From Candidatus Binataceae bacterium (GTDB lineage: Bacteria; Desulfobacterota; Binatia; Binatales; Binataceae): 64,000 bases of DNA. The notes below the pieces were generated by a model. It ran no database searches, was not told the origin of the DNA, and saw nothing but the letters and a program-made list of their open reading frames with translations. The stretch is from positions 1-64,000 of the forward strand of contig DATJMX010000012.1 of NCBI GenBank assembly GCA_035508495.1. The letters run 5' to 3'. Of the stretch, positions 46,995-55,458 are shown piece by piece; within the stretch, counting starts at the first letter, position 1, and every line of letters starts with the position of its first letter. Position numbers and translations under genes: made by a program.

Positions 46995-47852
46995 GTGCAC
47001 GCGTTCGACGACAGCTACGGCTTCGCGCGGCGTCTCGCGCGCGCCGCGCAAGAAAGGCTCGCTGGGGTCGCGGTGCGTCGCTTTCCCGATGGCGAAACGT
47101 TGGTCCGCGTGGCGCAGACCGATCGCGACGCAATCCTGGTTCGCTCCCTCGCCGATCCTGATTGCAAATTGTTCGAGACGATCCTTGCCGCCAACGCCTT
47201 GCGCGAGGCGGGCGCGCGCCGCGTCACCCTTGTTGTTCCCTACCTGCCGTACATGCGGCAGGACAAGGTCTTTCATCCCGGCGAGCCGATTTCGCAGCGC
47301 GTGATCGGAGATCTTCTCAGCACGAGCTTCGATGCGGTGCTCACGATGGAACCGCATCTGCATCGCGTGCACTCACTCCGCGAGGTCTTTCGATGCCGGG
47401 CCGTCAACATATCCGCCGCACCCGCGATTGCAGGATGGATTCGCCGCAACGCCCGCCGCGCGATCGTCGTCGGCCCCGACGAGGAATCGGCGCGCTGGGT
47501 GAAGTCGATCGCGCGCGCCGCAGGAATCGACCACGCCGTGGGGTCGAAAGAACGGTTCGGCGATCGGCGGGTACGCGTTCACTTCGAGCCGATTCGTGCG
47601 CGCCACGCGGTTATCGTCGATGACATCGCGAGCAGCGGTGCGACGCTCGCCGCGGCGGCTCGCGCGCTGCGCGCCCACGGCGTCGTGCGCGTCGATGCGC
47701 TCGTCGTCCATGCGATTTTCGCCACTGGCGCGCTCGCGACCGTCCATCGCGCGGGCGTTCATCGCGTCCTGTCATGCGATACAATTCCGCATCCGACGAA
47801 CGCGATCTGGTGCGCGCCCCTGTTCGCGGATCGTCTGAGAAAACCGTCATGA
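46995..47852 (+). CDS. ribose-phosphate pyrophosphokinase-like protein
   Basis: About 285 residues from a GTG chosen because homology begins there; an upstream ATG at 46851 would overlap the desaturase gene. Markers are FPDGETLVRV, LVVPYLPYMRQDKVFHPGEP (ribose-5-phosphate/ATP region), the flexible-loop region VGPDEESARW and the PRPP loop VIVDDIASSGATLA. It is an atypical PRPP synthetase: the usual DDMIDTAGT loop is DDIASSGAT. Its stop overlaps the next start (ATGA). Together with the AMP-phosphorylase-like gene it suggests ribose-phosphate or nucleotide salvage; direction is unknown. Confidence 0.85.
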   Translation: MHAFDDSYGFARRLARAAQERLAGVAVRRFPDGETLVRVAQTDRDAILVRSLADPDCKLFETILAANALREAGARRVTLVVPYLPYMRQDKVFHPGEPISQRVIGDLLSTSFDAVLTMEPHLHRVHSLREVFRCRAVNISAAPAIAGWIRRNARRAIVVGPDEESARWVKSIARAAGIDHAVGSKERFGDRRVRVHFEPIRARHAVIVDDIASSGATLAAAARALRAHGVVRVDALVVHAIFATGALATVHRAGVHRVLSCDTIPHPTNAIWCAPLFADRLRKPS

Positions 47853-49255
47853 GTGACAAACCACGCACCTTCGTTCCGATGCTGCGATTTCTCGGCGCCG
47901 CAGGCACCGTCACCGGCAGCAGGTTTCTGCTGACGACCGACGCGTCGTGCGCGCTCGTCGATTGCGGCCTCTTCCAGGGGCTCAAGGAATTGCGCCTCAG
48001 GAACTGGGACAAGTTCCCGGTGCGGCCCGCTGGGATCGACGCCGTGATGCTCACCCATGCGCATCTCGATCACAGCGGATATATCCCAGGGCTGTGCCGC
48101 GATGGGTTCCGCGGCCGCGTGCTTGCGACGCCAACGACACAGGCCCTGGCGCGTATCGTGCTGCCGGACAGCGGCCATCTGCAGGAAGAAGAGGCGCAGT
48201 ATGCCAACCGGCGTGGCTACTCCAAGCATACGCCGGCGCGCCCGCTCTACACCGAAGAGGATGCGCTCGATGCGCTGAAGCATTTTTCCGCGGTCGCCTT
48301 CGAGCAAACGATCGAGGTGGCGCCGCGGATCAGTGCGACGTTCCGCTTTGCGGGCCATATCCTCGGCGCATCGTCGATCCTTGTCGAAATCGACCAGCGG
48401 AAGAAGCGTCGCGTGCTATTCAGCGGCGACCTCGGCCGCCCGCGTCATCCGATTCTGCATGCACCGTCGCCGGTTCCGGACGCCGATGTGATCGTTGTCG
48501 AATCGACCTATGGCGATCGCCGGCACGACGACGACGAATCGCTCAAGAATTTCGAACAGGCGATCGTGCGCACGGCTGAGCGTGGCGGCGTGATCATCGT
48601 GCCGTCGTTCGCCGTCGATCGCACCGAGGTTGTGCTGCACTACATCCGCAAGGCGGCGCAGCAAGGCCGCATCCCGCAACTTCCAATCTACGTTGACAGT
48701 CCGATGGCCTTGGCGGCGCTCGCAATTTACACGGGTAGCATTGCGCAACGTTCCGCCGAAATCCGCAGCGACGTCAGCGCCGCCGATCTTGATCCAGGAA
48801 ATCTCACCCAGGTTCGCAGTGTCGATGAGTCGATCGCCCTCAACGCTCTCCACGGACCGATGATCATCATATCCGCGTCCGGAATGGCGACCGGCGGCCG
48901 CGTGCTGCATCACCTGGCGAACCGGCTTCCCGATCCGCGCAACACCGTTATCCTCGTTGGCTATCAAGCTGACGGCACGCGCGGGCGCTCGCTGCTCAAC
49001 GGCGATAAGACGATCAAGATGCTGGGCCGCTACATCGCGGTGCGCGCCGAGATCGTCAACGTGCCGGCGTTTTCGGTGCATGCCGACCAGGCCGAGCTCA
49101 TCGGATGGCTGCGGACCGCGCCGCACGCTCCTTCGACCTGCTACGTCGTTCACGGCGAGCCGGCCGCCGCCACCGCCCTGCGTGATGAGATTCGACACCA
49201 GCTCGGCTGGAACGCGGTCGTGCCCAGGCACCTCGAAGCGGTGCGTATCGATTGA
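47849..49255 (+). CDS. beta-CASP metallo-beta-lactamase-fold hydrolase
   Basis: 468 residues starting MSDKPRTF in an ATGA overlap with the preceding gene. The metallo core has MLTHAHLDHSGYIP and FSGDLGRPRHP. The beta-CASP region has SASGMATGGRVLHHL and the closing VPAFSVHADQAEL. Members are RNA nucleases (RNase J, CPSF-like, YsmF-type exonucleases) that act in the cytoplasm. It overlaps the AMP-phosphorylase-like gene region by four bases of upstream reading frame and is surely cotranscribed with it. What RNA it cuts, and why it lies with nucleotide-salvage genes, is unclear. Confidence 0.9.
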   Translation: MSDKPRTFVPMLRFLGAAGTVTGSRFLLTTDASCALVDCGLFQGLKELRLRNWDKFPVRPAGIDAVMLTHAHLDHSGYIPGLCRDGFRGRVLATPTTQALARIVLPDSGHLQEEEAQYANRRGYSKHTPARPLYTEEDALDALKHFSAVAFEQTIEVAPRISATFRFAGHILGASSILVEIDQRKKRRVLFSGDLGRPRHPILHAPSPVPDADVIVVESTYGDRRHDDDESLKNFEQAIVRTAERGGVIIVPSFAVDRTEVVLHYIRKAAQQGRIPQLPIYVDSPMALAALAIYTGSIAQRSAEIRSDVSAADLDPGNLTQVRSVDESIALNALHGPMIIISASGMATGGRVLHHLANRLPDPRNTVILVGYQADGTRGRSLLNGDKTIKMLGRYIAVRAEIVNVPAFSVHADQAELIGWLRTAPHAPSTCYVVHGEPAAATALRDEIRHQLGWNAVVPRHLEAVRID

Positions 49256-49266
49256 GGCCGGATGCG

Positions 49267-50772
49267 ATGTTCCGCGTGAAACATCTGCCGCTCGATACGC
49301 TCCGCGAGCACGTGATCGTCATCCATCGTCAGGCGGTGCAGGCCGGCAATCTCGGCTTCAATCCTCTGGACCGCGCCTACGTGTTCGGAGCCGATCCGCA
49401 GAGCGGCGCTACACACGAAGTTACCGGCGTGATCAATTTCTGCGGCGACGAGCTCGTCAAGGCCAACGAGATTGGCCTCTCCGAGGAGGCGTTTCGCGAT
49501 CTTGGTCTCGCCGAAGGCGCTCTCGTTCAGGCGACTCTCGCGGTGTCGCCGCGCAGCGTCGATCTGGTGCGCAACAAGCTGCGCGGCGCGCGCCTCGATC
49601 GTGCCGCGTATGACGCGATCCTGGCCGACGTGGTGCGGCGCCGATACTCGCGCGTCGAGCTTTCGATGTTCGTGCTGGCGTGCGCGATGAGGCCGATGGA
49701 GCCGGCGGAGCTGGTGGACTACACCCGCGCGATGATCGGCACGGGCACGCGTATCGACTTCGGTCCCGGCCCGATCGCGGATAAGCACTGCGTCGGTGGT
49801 ATCCCCGGCAATCGCACGACGATGGTCGTCGTTCCAATCCTTGCCGCGCACGGCCTGCGCACGCCCAAGACTTCGTCGCGCGCGATCACGAGTCCGGCAG
49901 GAACCGCGGACACGATGGCGACGCTGGCCGAGGTCGCATTGCCGCCGGCGCGCCTCAAGCAAGTCGTCAGCCAGACCGGCGGCTGCATTGCATGGGGCGG
50001 CGCCCTCGAACTCGCGCCCGCCGATGACATCCTGATTACAGTCGAACGCCCGATGGAGATCGACAGCGAGACGCAGATGGTCGCCTCGATCCTCGCGAAG
50101 AAGAAAACCGTCGGCGCTACTCACGTTCTGATCGACATTCCGGTCGGCGAGACCGCCAAGGTGCGGTCACATGCCGATGCCGAACGGCTCGCAAGCCTGT
50201 TCCGTGTCGTTGGCTCCGAGATCGATTTGCATGTCGAAGTCGTGATCACCGAGGCGCGCGGCCCGGTGGGACGCGGCATCGGTCCGCGGCTGGAAGTGCT
50301 CGACGTTCTGTCTGTGCTGCGGCGCGAGCAGGGAGCGCCAGGCGATCTGCGCGAGAAGTCGCTCTACCTGGCGGCTCGCCTGCTCGAGATCACGGGCGCC
50401 GTGGCCCCCGCAGCCGGGTATCGCACCGCGGAGCGGATTCTCGATTCGGGCGCGGCGCTCGACAAGTTCAACGAGATCGTCCGCGTACAGGGCGCGCGCG
50501 AGTTTCCGCCCGAGGCCGCGTTCAAGCGCGCGATCGGCGCATCGTTCGACGGGCGTATCCGCGAGATCGATTGCTGGGAGATCGCGCGCGTCGCCAAACG
50601 CGCCGGCGCTCCCGCCAACGTGGCGGCCGGCGTCAGACTCCTCAAGCAGATCGGAGACGTGACTGCGCGCGGCGAGCCGATGTTCGAGATCCACGCCGAA
50701 AGCGAGGCGCAGCTTGCGTTTGCGCAGGCCTACGCCGAATCGCATCCCGACATTTTCCGCTACGGATTCTAA
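49267..50772 (+). CDS. AMP phosphorylase / thymidine-phosphorylase-family enzyme
   Basis: 501 residues, matching archaeal AMP phosphorylase (about 503) rather than bacterial thymidine phosphorylase (about 440). An N-terminal AMPpase-specific domain (about 1-90) precedes the phosphorylase core. There, KHCVGGIPGNRTT binds phosphate, SSRAITSPAGTADTM lines the active site and KKKTVGATHVLIDIPVG follows. ATG at 49267 with GAGG 8-9 bases upstream is chosen over a TTG 15 bases earlier. It would split NMP to base and ribose-1,5-bisphosphate; no type III RuBisCO or isomerase lies nearby. Confidence 0.88.
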   Translation: MFRVKHLPLDTLREHVIVIHRQAVQAGNLGFNPLDRAYVFGADPQSGATHEVTGVINFCGDELVKANEIGLSEEAFRDLGLAEGALVQATLAVSPRSVDLVRNKLRGARLDRAAYDAILADVVRRRYSRVELSMFVLACAMRPMEPAELVDYTRAMIGTGTRIDFGPGPIADKHCVGGIPGNRTTMVVVPILAAHGLRTPKTSSRAITSPAGTADTMATLAEVALPPARLKQVVSQTGGCIAWGGALELAPADDILITVERPMEIDSETQMVASILAKKKTVGATHVLIDIPVGETAKVRSHADAERLASLFRVVGSEIDLHVEVVITEARGPVGRGIGPRLEVLDVLSVLRREQGAPGDLREKSLYLAARLLEITGAVAPAAGYRTAERILDSGAALDKFNEIVRVQGAREFPPEAAFKRAIGASFDGRIREIDCWEIARVAKRAGAPANVAAGVRLLKQIGDVTARGEPMFEIHAESEAQLAFAQAYAESHPDIFRYGF

Positions 50773-50868
50773 GCCGCGCGCCGATCTTTGGTCTGAAATT
50801 CACCGCCGCCAATTTACTTGCGGCGATCGCGATGCTCTTGTAGGCGAGAACCGGGAGGAACTTCGATC

Positions 50869-51309
50869 ATGTCGATAATGTCTGAATTCAAGCAGTTCGC
50901 GATGCGCGGCAACGTGATCGATCTGGCCGTCGGCTTCGTCGTGGGCGGCGCCTTCGGCAAGATCGTGAGCTCGCTCACCGCGGATCTCATCATGCCGCCG
51001 ATTGGACTGCTGCTCGGCAAGGTCGATTTCTCGGGATTGTTCATCAACCTGTCGGGCAAGCATTACGACACTCTCGCGCAGGCCAAGGCGGCGGGCGCGG
51101 CCACGCTCAACTACGGCGCGTTCATCAACACCGTGATCGATTTCCTGATCATCGCCTTCGCCGTGTTCCTGCTCGTGAAGTGGGTCAACCATCTGACCGG
51201 CGCTGACAAGGCCGCACCGACCACCAAGGAATGCCCGTTCTGCAAGAATGTGATTCCGCTCGCCGCCACCCGATGCGGGCACTGCACGTCGGAGATGCAA
51301 GCCGCGTAA
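50869..51309 (+). CDS. mscL: large-conductance mechanosensitive channel with C-terminal zinc ribbon
   Basis: 146 residues from an ATG preceded by GGGAGGAA. MscL features are clear: [28 protein letters not shown] (TM1) and [21 protein letters not shown] (TM2). The last 30 residues carry [18 protein letters not shown], a four-cysteine zinc-ribbon-like module in place of the usual charged helix. MscL opens under membrane tension to release solutes. It lies 96 bases after the AMP-phosphorylase-like gene and convergent to the multicopper oxidase. Confidence 0.95.
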   Translation: MSIMSEFKQFAMRGNVIDLAVGFVVGGAFGKIVSSLTADLIMPPIGLLLGKVDFSGLFINLSGKHYDTLAQAKAAGAATLNYGAFINTVIDFLIIAFAVFLLVKWVNHLTGADKAAPTTKECPFCKNVIPLAATRCGHCTSEMQAA

Positions 51310-51316
51310 TGTTCGA

Positions 51317-52978
51317 TCAGCGCAGCAGATTGCCCTTGTAGCAAATCGGAATCGCGGCGGGCGCTGCCGCGGCGACTCGATCGGATTCCGCGGCAGTCGC
51401 GACGACTTCGTACGGCCGCATCATCTCGTTATCTTCATGCTCGAGGTTGTGGCAGTGCCACACGTAGCGGCCCGCGTAGCCCTCGAAGCGCACGATGATC
51501 CGCGTTACCGCACCGGATTCGGCGCGCACAGTGTCCTTCCAGCCGGCCTCATTGGGGGCAGGCGGCATCGGATCGCCCATGAAGCGCAGCGTATTCTTCA
51601 ACTGATATTGAAATTTGTCGAAGCGGCGGCGGTCGAGCACCTGGAATCGCACCAGGTGCAGATGAATCGGATGCGGATCGTCAGTGGTGTTGATCAGGTT
51701 CCAGATTTCCACCGAATTGAGCAGCGGTTTTTCGGTGATCGGATCATGCCAGCGCGATCCATTGAGAAGCATGATCATCGAATCGCCGAAACGGTCGCTC
51801 CATTCGTCGAGCGAGAGCATTCGATTTTTCCTGGCGAGCGATTCTTCCGTCCTGGGTACCGGGCGCAGCGCGCCGGGCAGCGGAGTCGAATCGGGCGCGC
51901 CGCTCTTCACGCGGAACTGCATCAGCGGTTGGTTCGAGTCGAAGAGGAAAATCTCCTGGCCGCGATACTTGGCGAAGTCGATCACAAGATCGGCGCGCTC
52001 CGCGGGCGCAATCAGGAGCTTAGGTAGCTGCACCGGGGCCGCCAGCAATCCCTGGTCGCTGCCGATCTGAATCAGCGGCTCCTTGTTTGAAAGCGCCAGA
52101 TTGAAAAAGCGCGAGTTCGCGACATTCAAGAACCGAAATCGATACTTTCGCGGCTCGACGTCGAGATAAGGCCGAACCTTGCCGTTGACTAGTAATATGT
52201 CGCCGGAAAAATCCGCAATCCACGGCGCCCCGGGCTTTAGTGAATCCGGATAATATAATTGTCCCTTGGTGTCGAGCATCCGATCGCAAATGACTAATGG
52301 GATTTCATATTCCCCCCGCGGCAAATGCAATGAGTCCTCAAAGTCGTCGCGTATAATATATGCACCGGCTAATCCCGCGAATATATTCAGCCGATTGATG
52401 CCCATCGCATGGTCATGGTACCAGAGGACCGCCGCGTCCTGCTGATTCGGATAATGATAGACGGCGGATTTGCCCGATTCGTACCAGTCTTCCGGATAGC
52501 CATCGTTATGCGCGCGCACCTTCGCACCGTGGACGTGAACTACGGCCCGCACTTCAGGCTGGTCTCGTTCGGCGCCGTGGAGATGATAGTCAATCGGTAG
52601 GAAATGCCTGCGCGGCAGGTCGTTTGACCATTCCACGATCAGCGGAGATCCGGTTCGAGCCTCGATCGTGGGCCCGGGGAAGCTTGAATTGTAGCCCCAC
52701 ATCCGGGTGGGCGGGAGATCGCGATGCAATTGCATATCGAACTCACGCATCGAGACGCGGTAGAATGGTACCTCGCGATGCGAATCGGGATCGGGATCGG
52801 GACGAGTGCCAGTGCGGTGCGCGACGGGAGGCAGCGGCAGCGCGTCGACAAACGGTTTGAGCGACGCGCCATTGAATGCTGGCCGGACGCGAACCTGGTC
52901 TTGCGCTACCGTATGCAGCGCTGCAGCCGCAGTGAGTATTCCGGTTTTCTTCAGGAATTCGCGTCGATTCAGTCTCAC
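51317..52978 (-). CDS. Tat-exported multicopper oxidase (CotA/bilirubin-oxidase type)
   Basis: About 553 residues from GTG 52978, which has GAGG five bases upstream; GTG 52984 adds two residues. A twin-arginine signal (RLNRREFLKKTGILTAAAAL) is followed by three cupredoxin domains. Copper ligands are visible in DYHLHGAERD, VVHVHG, WYHDHAMGINR, HPIHLHLVRF and the C-terminal WHCHNLEHEDNEMM, which supplies Cys, His and Met for the type 1 site. It oxidises phenols, bilirubin-like compounds or metals with O2 outside the cytoplasm. Convergent with mscL. Confidence 0.93.
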   Translation of the reverse strand: MRLNRREFLKKTGILTAAAALHTVAQDQVRVRPAFNGASLKPFVDALPLPPVAHRTGTRPDPDPDSHREVPFYRVSMREFDMQLHRDLPPTRMWGYNSSFPGPTIEARTGSPLIVEWSNDLPRRHFLPIDYHLHGAERDQPEVRAVVHVHGAKVRAHNDGYPEDWYESGKSAVYHYPNQQDAAVLWYHDHAMGINRLNIFAGLAGAYIIRDDFEDSLHLPRGEYEIPLVICDRMLDTKGQLYYPDSLKPGAPWIADFSGDILLVNGKVRPYLDVEPRKYRFRFLNVANSRFFNLALSNKEPLIQIGSDQGLLAAPVQLPKLLIAPAERADLVIDFAKYRGQEIFLFDSNQPLMQFRVKSGAPDSTPLPGALRPVPRTEESLARKNRMLSLDEWSDRFGDSMIMLLNGSRWHDPITEKPLLNSVEIWNLINTTDDPHPIHLHLVRFQVLDRRRFDKFQYQLKNTLRFMGDPMPPAPNEAGWKDTVRAESGAVTRIIVRFEGYAGRYVWHCHNLEHEDNEMMRPYEVVATAAESDRVAAAAPAAIPICYKGNLLR

Positions 52979-53002
52979 GATCACCTCGGATCCTGTTTAA
53001 CA

Positions 53003-53035
53003 TAAAAAACGACGGGTGCCTCATCGGCACCCGTC
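53003..53035 (-). terminator. intrinsic terminator of the phosphoesterase gene
   Basis: GACGGGTGCC (53011-53020) pairs perfectly with GGCACCCGTC (53026-53035). In the minus-strand direction the stem is followed by GTTTTTTATG, giving a T6 run. It lies 31 bases beyond the phosphoesterase stop and just upstream of the multicopper oxidase gene. Confidence 0.88.
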
Positions 53036-53066
53036 GGGTCAGGGCGATCTACCTAATCCAGCCTGA

Positions 53067-54737
53067 TTAGAACGTAACCTTAGGCGCGAAAAGTACCCGC
53101 TGGCCCGTGTTGGGATCAAGGAAAACCGGAAACAGCGAGCTCTTGCTGAAGTTCAGCATGTTGGTAATCGGCCCCGCAATCGCGTCGAACGAACCGCCGC
53201 CAAGACGCTCGCCCTTGAGCCAGTTGTCCTCGATGAAGCGAATCGTCGAGCTCTGATCGGTCAGCGTGTGATCGACGAAATTCTGCTTGGCAAAGGGCGA
53301 GATCACCATGTACGGCAGACGCGGTCCGTAGCCGCAACGGCCCTGCGCATGGAGCGTGCTCGCACTCACACCCGGCAGCGCGCTGTTGGTGCCCTTGCCG
53401 CAGGCGCCCGGACCAGTCAGCGCATCAGCTTCGGTCGTCGACTGGTTGATGATCGGGCTCATCTGATGGTCGTACCAACCGTCCGAATCGTCGTAATTGA
53501 TGATTACCAGGGTCGAACTCCACTCTGGTCTTTGCTGGAGGAAGTTCAGCACGTTGACGACGAAGGTCTGTTCATCGATCGGATCGGAATAGCCCGCGTG
53601 AGCATCCTGAAACCCGGGAGCCTTGAGAAAGCTGACCGCGGGAAAGTTGCCGGCCGAGACCGCCGTATAGAAATCGTTGATGTCGTATTGATGATTTGCA
53701 GCATCACCATTACGGCCGATCATCGCGGTCGAAGTCGGACGCGTGTGATTGGGGTTCGCCGTCGTCGCGTAGTACTGGAACGGCTGATGATGTGGGATGT
53801 AGTCGGCCTTGGTGGATCCTGTGATGGCCGATTTCGTGGTGCGCTTGCATCCGGTCGTGCCGTTGGGGTTTGTCAGGCTAAGGTTGAAGCCGCCTTCGAA
53901 GAACCCCCAGCTTACGTTGGCAGCGGTCAGAAGGTCGCCGATATTCTGCCCGCCCATCTTGAAGGTTTCGCCGCTCGTGGTCGAGCACATATCCCCGGCC
54001 GGGTCCGCGTCGCTGATGTCGGTAAGTCCACCGTTGCCGTCCCCGATTAATGCGCCGCTCGGATTAGTGTCATCGAAGGCGCCGTTGGTCTGCCCCGAAG
54101 CCAGGTTGAGCGCCCCCGGCGTTGAGGGCCCAAAGGTCGAACCATAAGAGTTGTCATTCAGCGCAAAGTTCTGAGCGTAGTTCCACAAAGCGGTAACCGT
54201 ATTACCGTCGTAGTAGCCCATCGTGAGCGCTTTGGTGGTGGCCTGCGCCGGACTGCTCGGCGGGGGTCCAGGAACGCCAACCGACAGCGGAAAGAGGTCC
54301 ATCAGTCCATTGTCAAAGGCCATCTGCTCAGGGCCATAGTCGTGGTCCTGATCCGATGTCGCAGCCTGCGAGCGATCGAGACGGAACGGATTGGCCGCCT
54401 CGCTGGTGATGCCACCCGACGTGACATTGTTGGCGGTGTTGGTGAAGTTCGGATTTTCGGTGACCAAGCCGAACGTCAGACCATTGACGCTCGGCGTGCC
54501 CGGCAGCGCGTTGAATTTGGGCTCGCCACCGGGGTTGGTGGCAGCAGGGTAGGTCCCGAAATAGTGATCGAATGAAATGTTCTCGCCGAAAATCACCACC
54601 ACGTGTTTGATCGGCGTCGCCGTGGCTGGTCCTGATCCGCCGCCCAACACGATAGGGCCGGCAAGCAGCGGCGCAGTTGTGAACGTTATCCCCGCGAGCG
54701 CACTGGTGGCGCACGCGAGCAGCTTTTTTGCTCGCAT
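53067..54737 (-). CDS. secreted phosphoesterase (phospholipase C / acid phosphatase type)
   Basis: About 556 residues. A signal peptide (MRAKKLLACATSALAGITFTTAPLLAG) precedes a phosphoesterase domain starting IKHVVVIFGENISFDHYFGTYPAA, the family's metal/nucleophile region. Further conserved parts are MAFDNGLMDLFPL, WALNDNSYGSTFGPSTPG, VSFLKAPGFQDAHAGYSDPIDEQTF and IINYDDSDGWYDHQMSPI. It would cleave phospholipids or phosphomonoesters outside the cytoplasm. ATG 54737 is preceded by GGAGGA 10 bases upstream; a TTG at 54743 is possible. A strong terminator follows. Confidence 0.88.
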   Translation of the reverse strand: MRAKKLLACATSALAGITFTTAPLLAGPIVLGGGSGPATATPIKHVVVIFGENISFDHYFGTYPAATNPGGEPKFNALPGTPSVNGLTFGLVTENPNFTNTANNVTSGGITSEAANPFRLDRSQAATSDQDHDYGPEQMAFDNGLMDLFPLSVGVPGPPPSSPAQATTKALTMGYYDGNTVTALWNYAQNFALNDNSYGSTFGPSTPGALNLASGQTNGAFDDTNPSGALIGDGNGGLTDISDADPAGDMCSTTSGETFKMGGQNIGDLLTAANVSWGFFEGGFNLSLTNPNGTTGCKRTTKSAITGSTKADYIPHHQPFQYYATTANPNHTRPTSTAMIGRNGDAANHQYDINDFYTAVSAGNFPAVSFLKAPGFQDAHAGYSDPIDEQTFVVNVLNFLQQRPEWSSTLVIINYDDSDGWYDHQMSPIINQSTTEADALTGPGACGKGTNSALPGVSASTLHAQGRCGYGPRLPYMVISPFAKQNFVDHTLTDQSSTIRFIEDNWLKGERLGGGSFDAIAGPITNMLNFSKSSLFPVFLDPNTGQRVLFAPKVTF

Positions 54738-54964
54738 CCTCAAATTTCCTCCTCCCGATGTGGGTGCACGATCGCGTCGAGCGACCGAGCGCGCGCAATC
54801 TAACCCGCGCGAATGAAGGGTAGATGATTCGATATTTTCGCAACGCGGAAGTTTTTGTTACAGAATGTCGGGTTCTGAAGGCAGCGCATCGATTAGCGTA
54901 TTCGAGGTAACGCGCTCGTTATCGATGATCGTTTGAGCGGCGCTTATCTCGGTGCCAGACTGGA

Positions 54965-55456
54965 ATGATGGCTGTGGATCTGACGGCGATCGATCACATC
55001 TATCTGTCAGTCTCGAATTTTGAGCGCTCGGAAAGATTCTACGACGCTGTGATGCAAGCGCTTGGTTTTCGCAAGAGCACGGCGCCGATCGCAAGCGAGC
55101 CGCACTGTCATTATTGCAACCGCGATTTTCAGATCACGATTCGACCGGCGCATATGATCGATCGCAATCATGAGCCATACGCGCCCGGGCTTCATCATCT
55201 TTGTATGCGCGCGGCGGATGACGCCGCGGTCGATGAAGCCGCGCGCGCTCTCAGTTTAATCGGAATCGCGATCGACGGGCCTCGCCACTGCCCCGAGTAC
55301 GCGCCCGACTACTACGCGGTGTTCTTCAACGATCCGGATGGAATCCGCCTCGAGGTCATGAATCATTTGGAACGGCGGCGCGTGATCCGCGCGCGCTGGG
55401 ACGAACTCGAGGGTTTCGTCGATCCGCTCGGCCGCTTGTTGCGCAAGAAACCTTAG
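54965..55456 (+). CDS. VOC-family (glyoxalase/bleomycin-resistance-like) metalloprotein
   Basis: 163 residues. The beta-alpha-beta-beta-beta repeats are visible: DLTAIDHIYLSVSNFERSERFYDAVMQALGF in the first and GLHHLCMRAADDAAVDEAARAL in the second. Metal ligands would be the early His (IDHIYLSV), a His in LHHLCMR and a C-terminal Glu in GIRLEVMNH. VOC proteins include dioxygenases, isomerases and fosfomycin-type resistance proteins; substrate unknown. It is convergent with the aminomutase gene with a two-base gap. Confidence 0.87.
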   Translation: MMAVDLTAIDHIYLSVSNFERSERFYDAVMQALGFRKSTAPIASEPHCHYCNRDFQITIRPAHMIDRNHEPYAPGLHHLCMRAADDAAVDEAARALSLIGIAIDGPRHCPEYAPDYYAVFFNDPDGIRLEVMNHLERRRVIRARWDELEGFVDPLGRLLRKKP

Positions 55457-55458
55457 AT

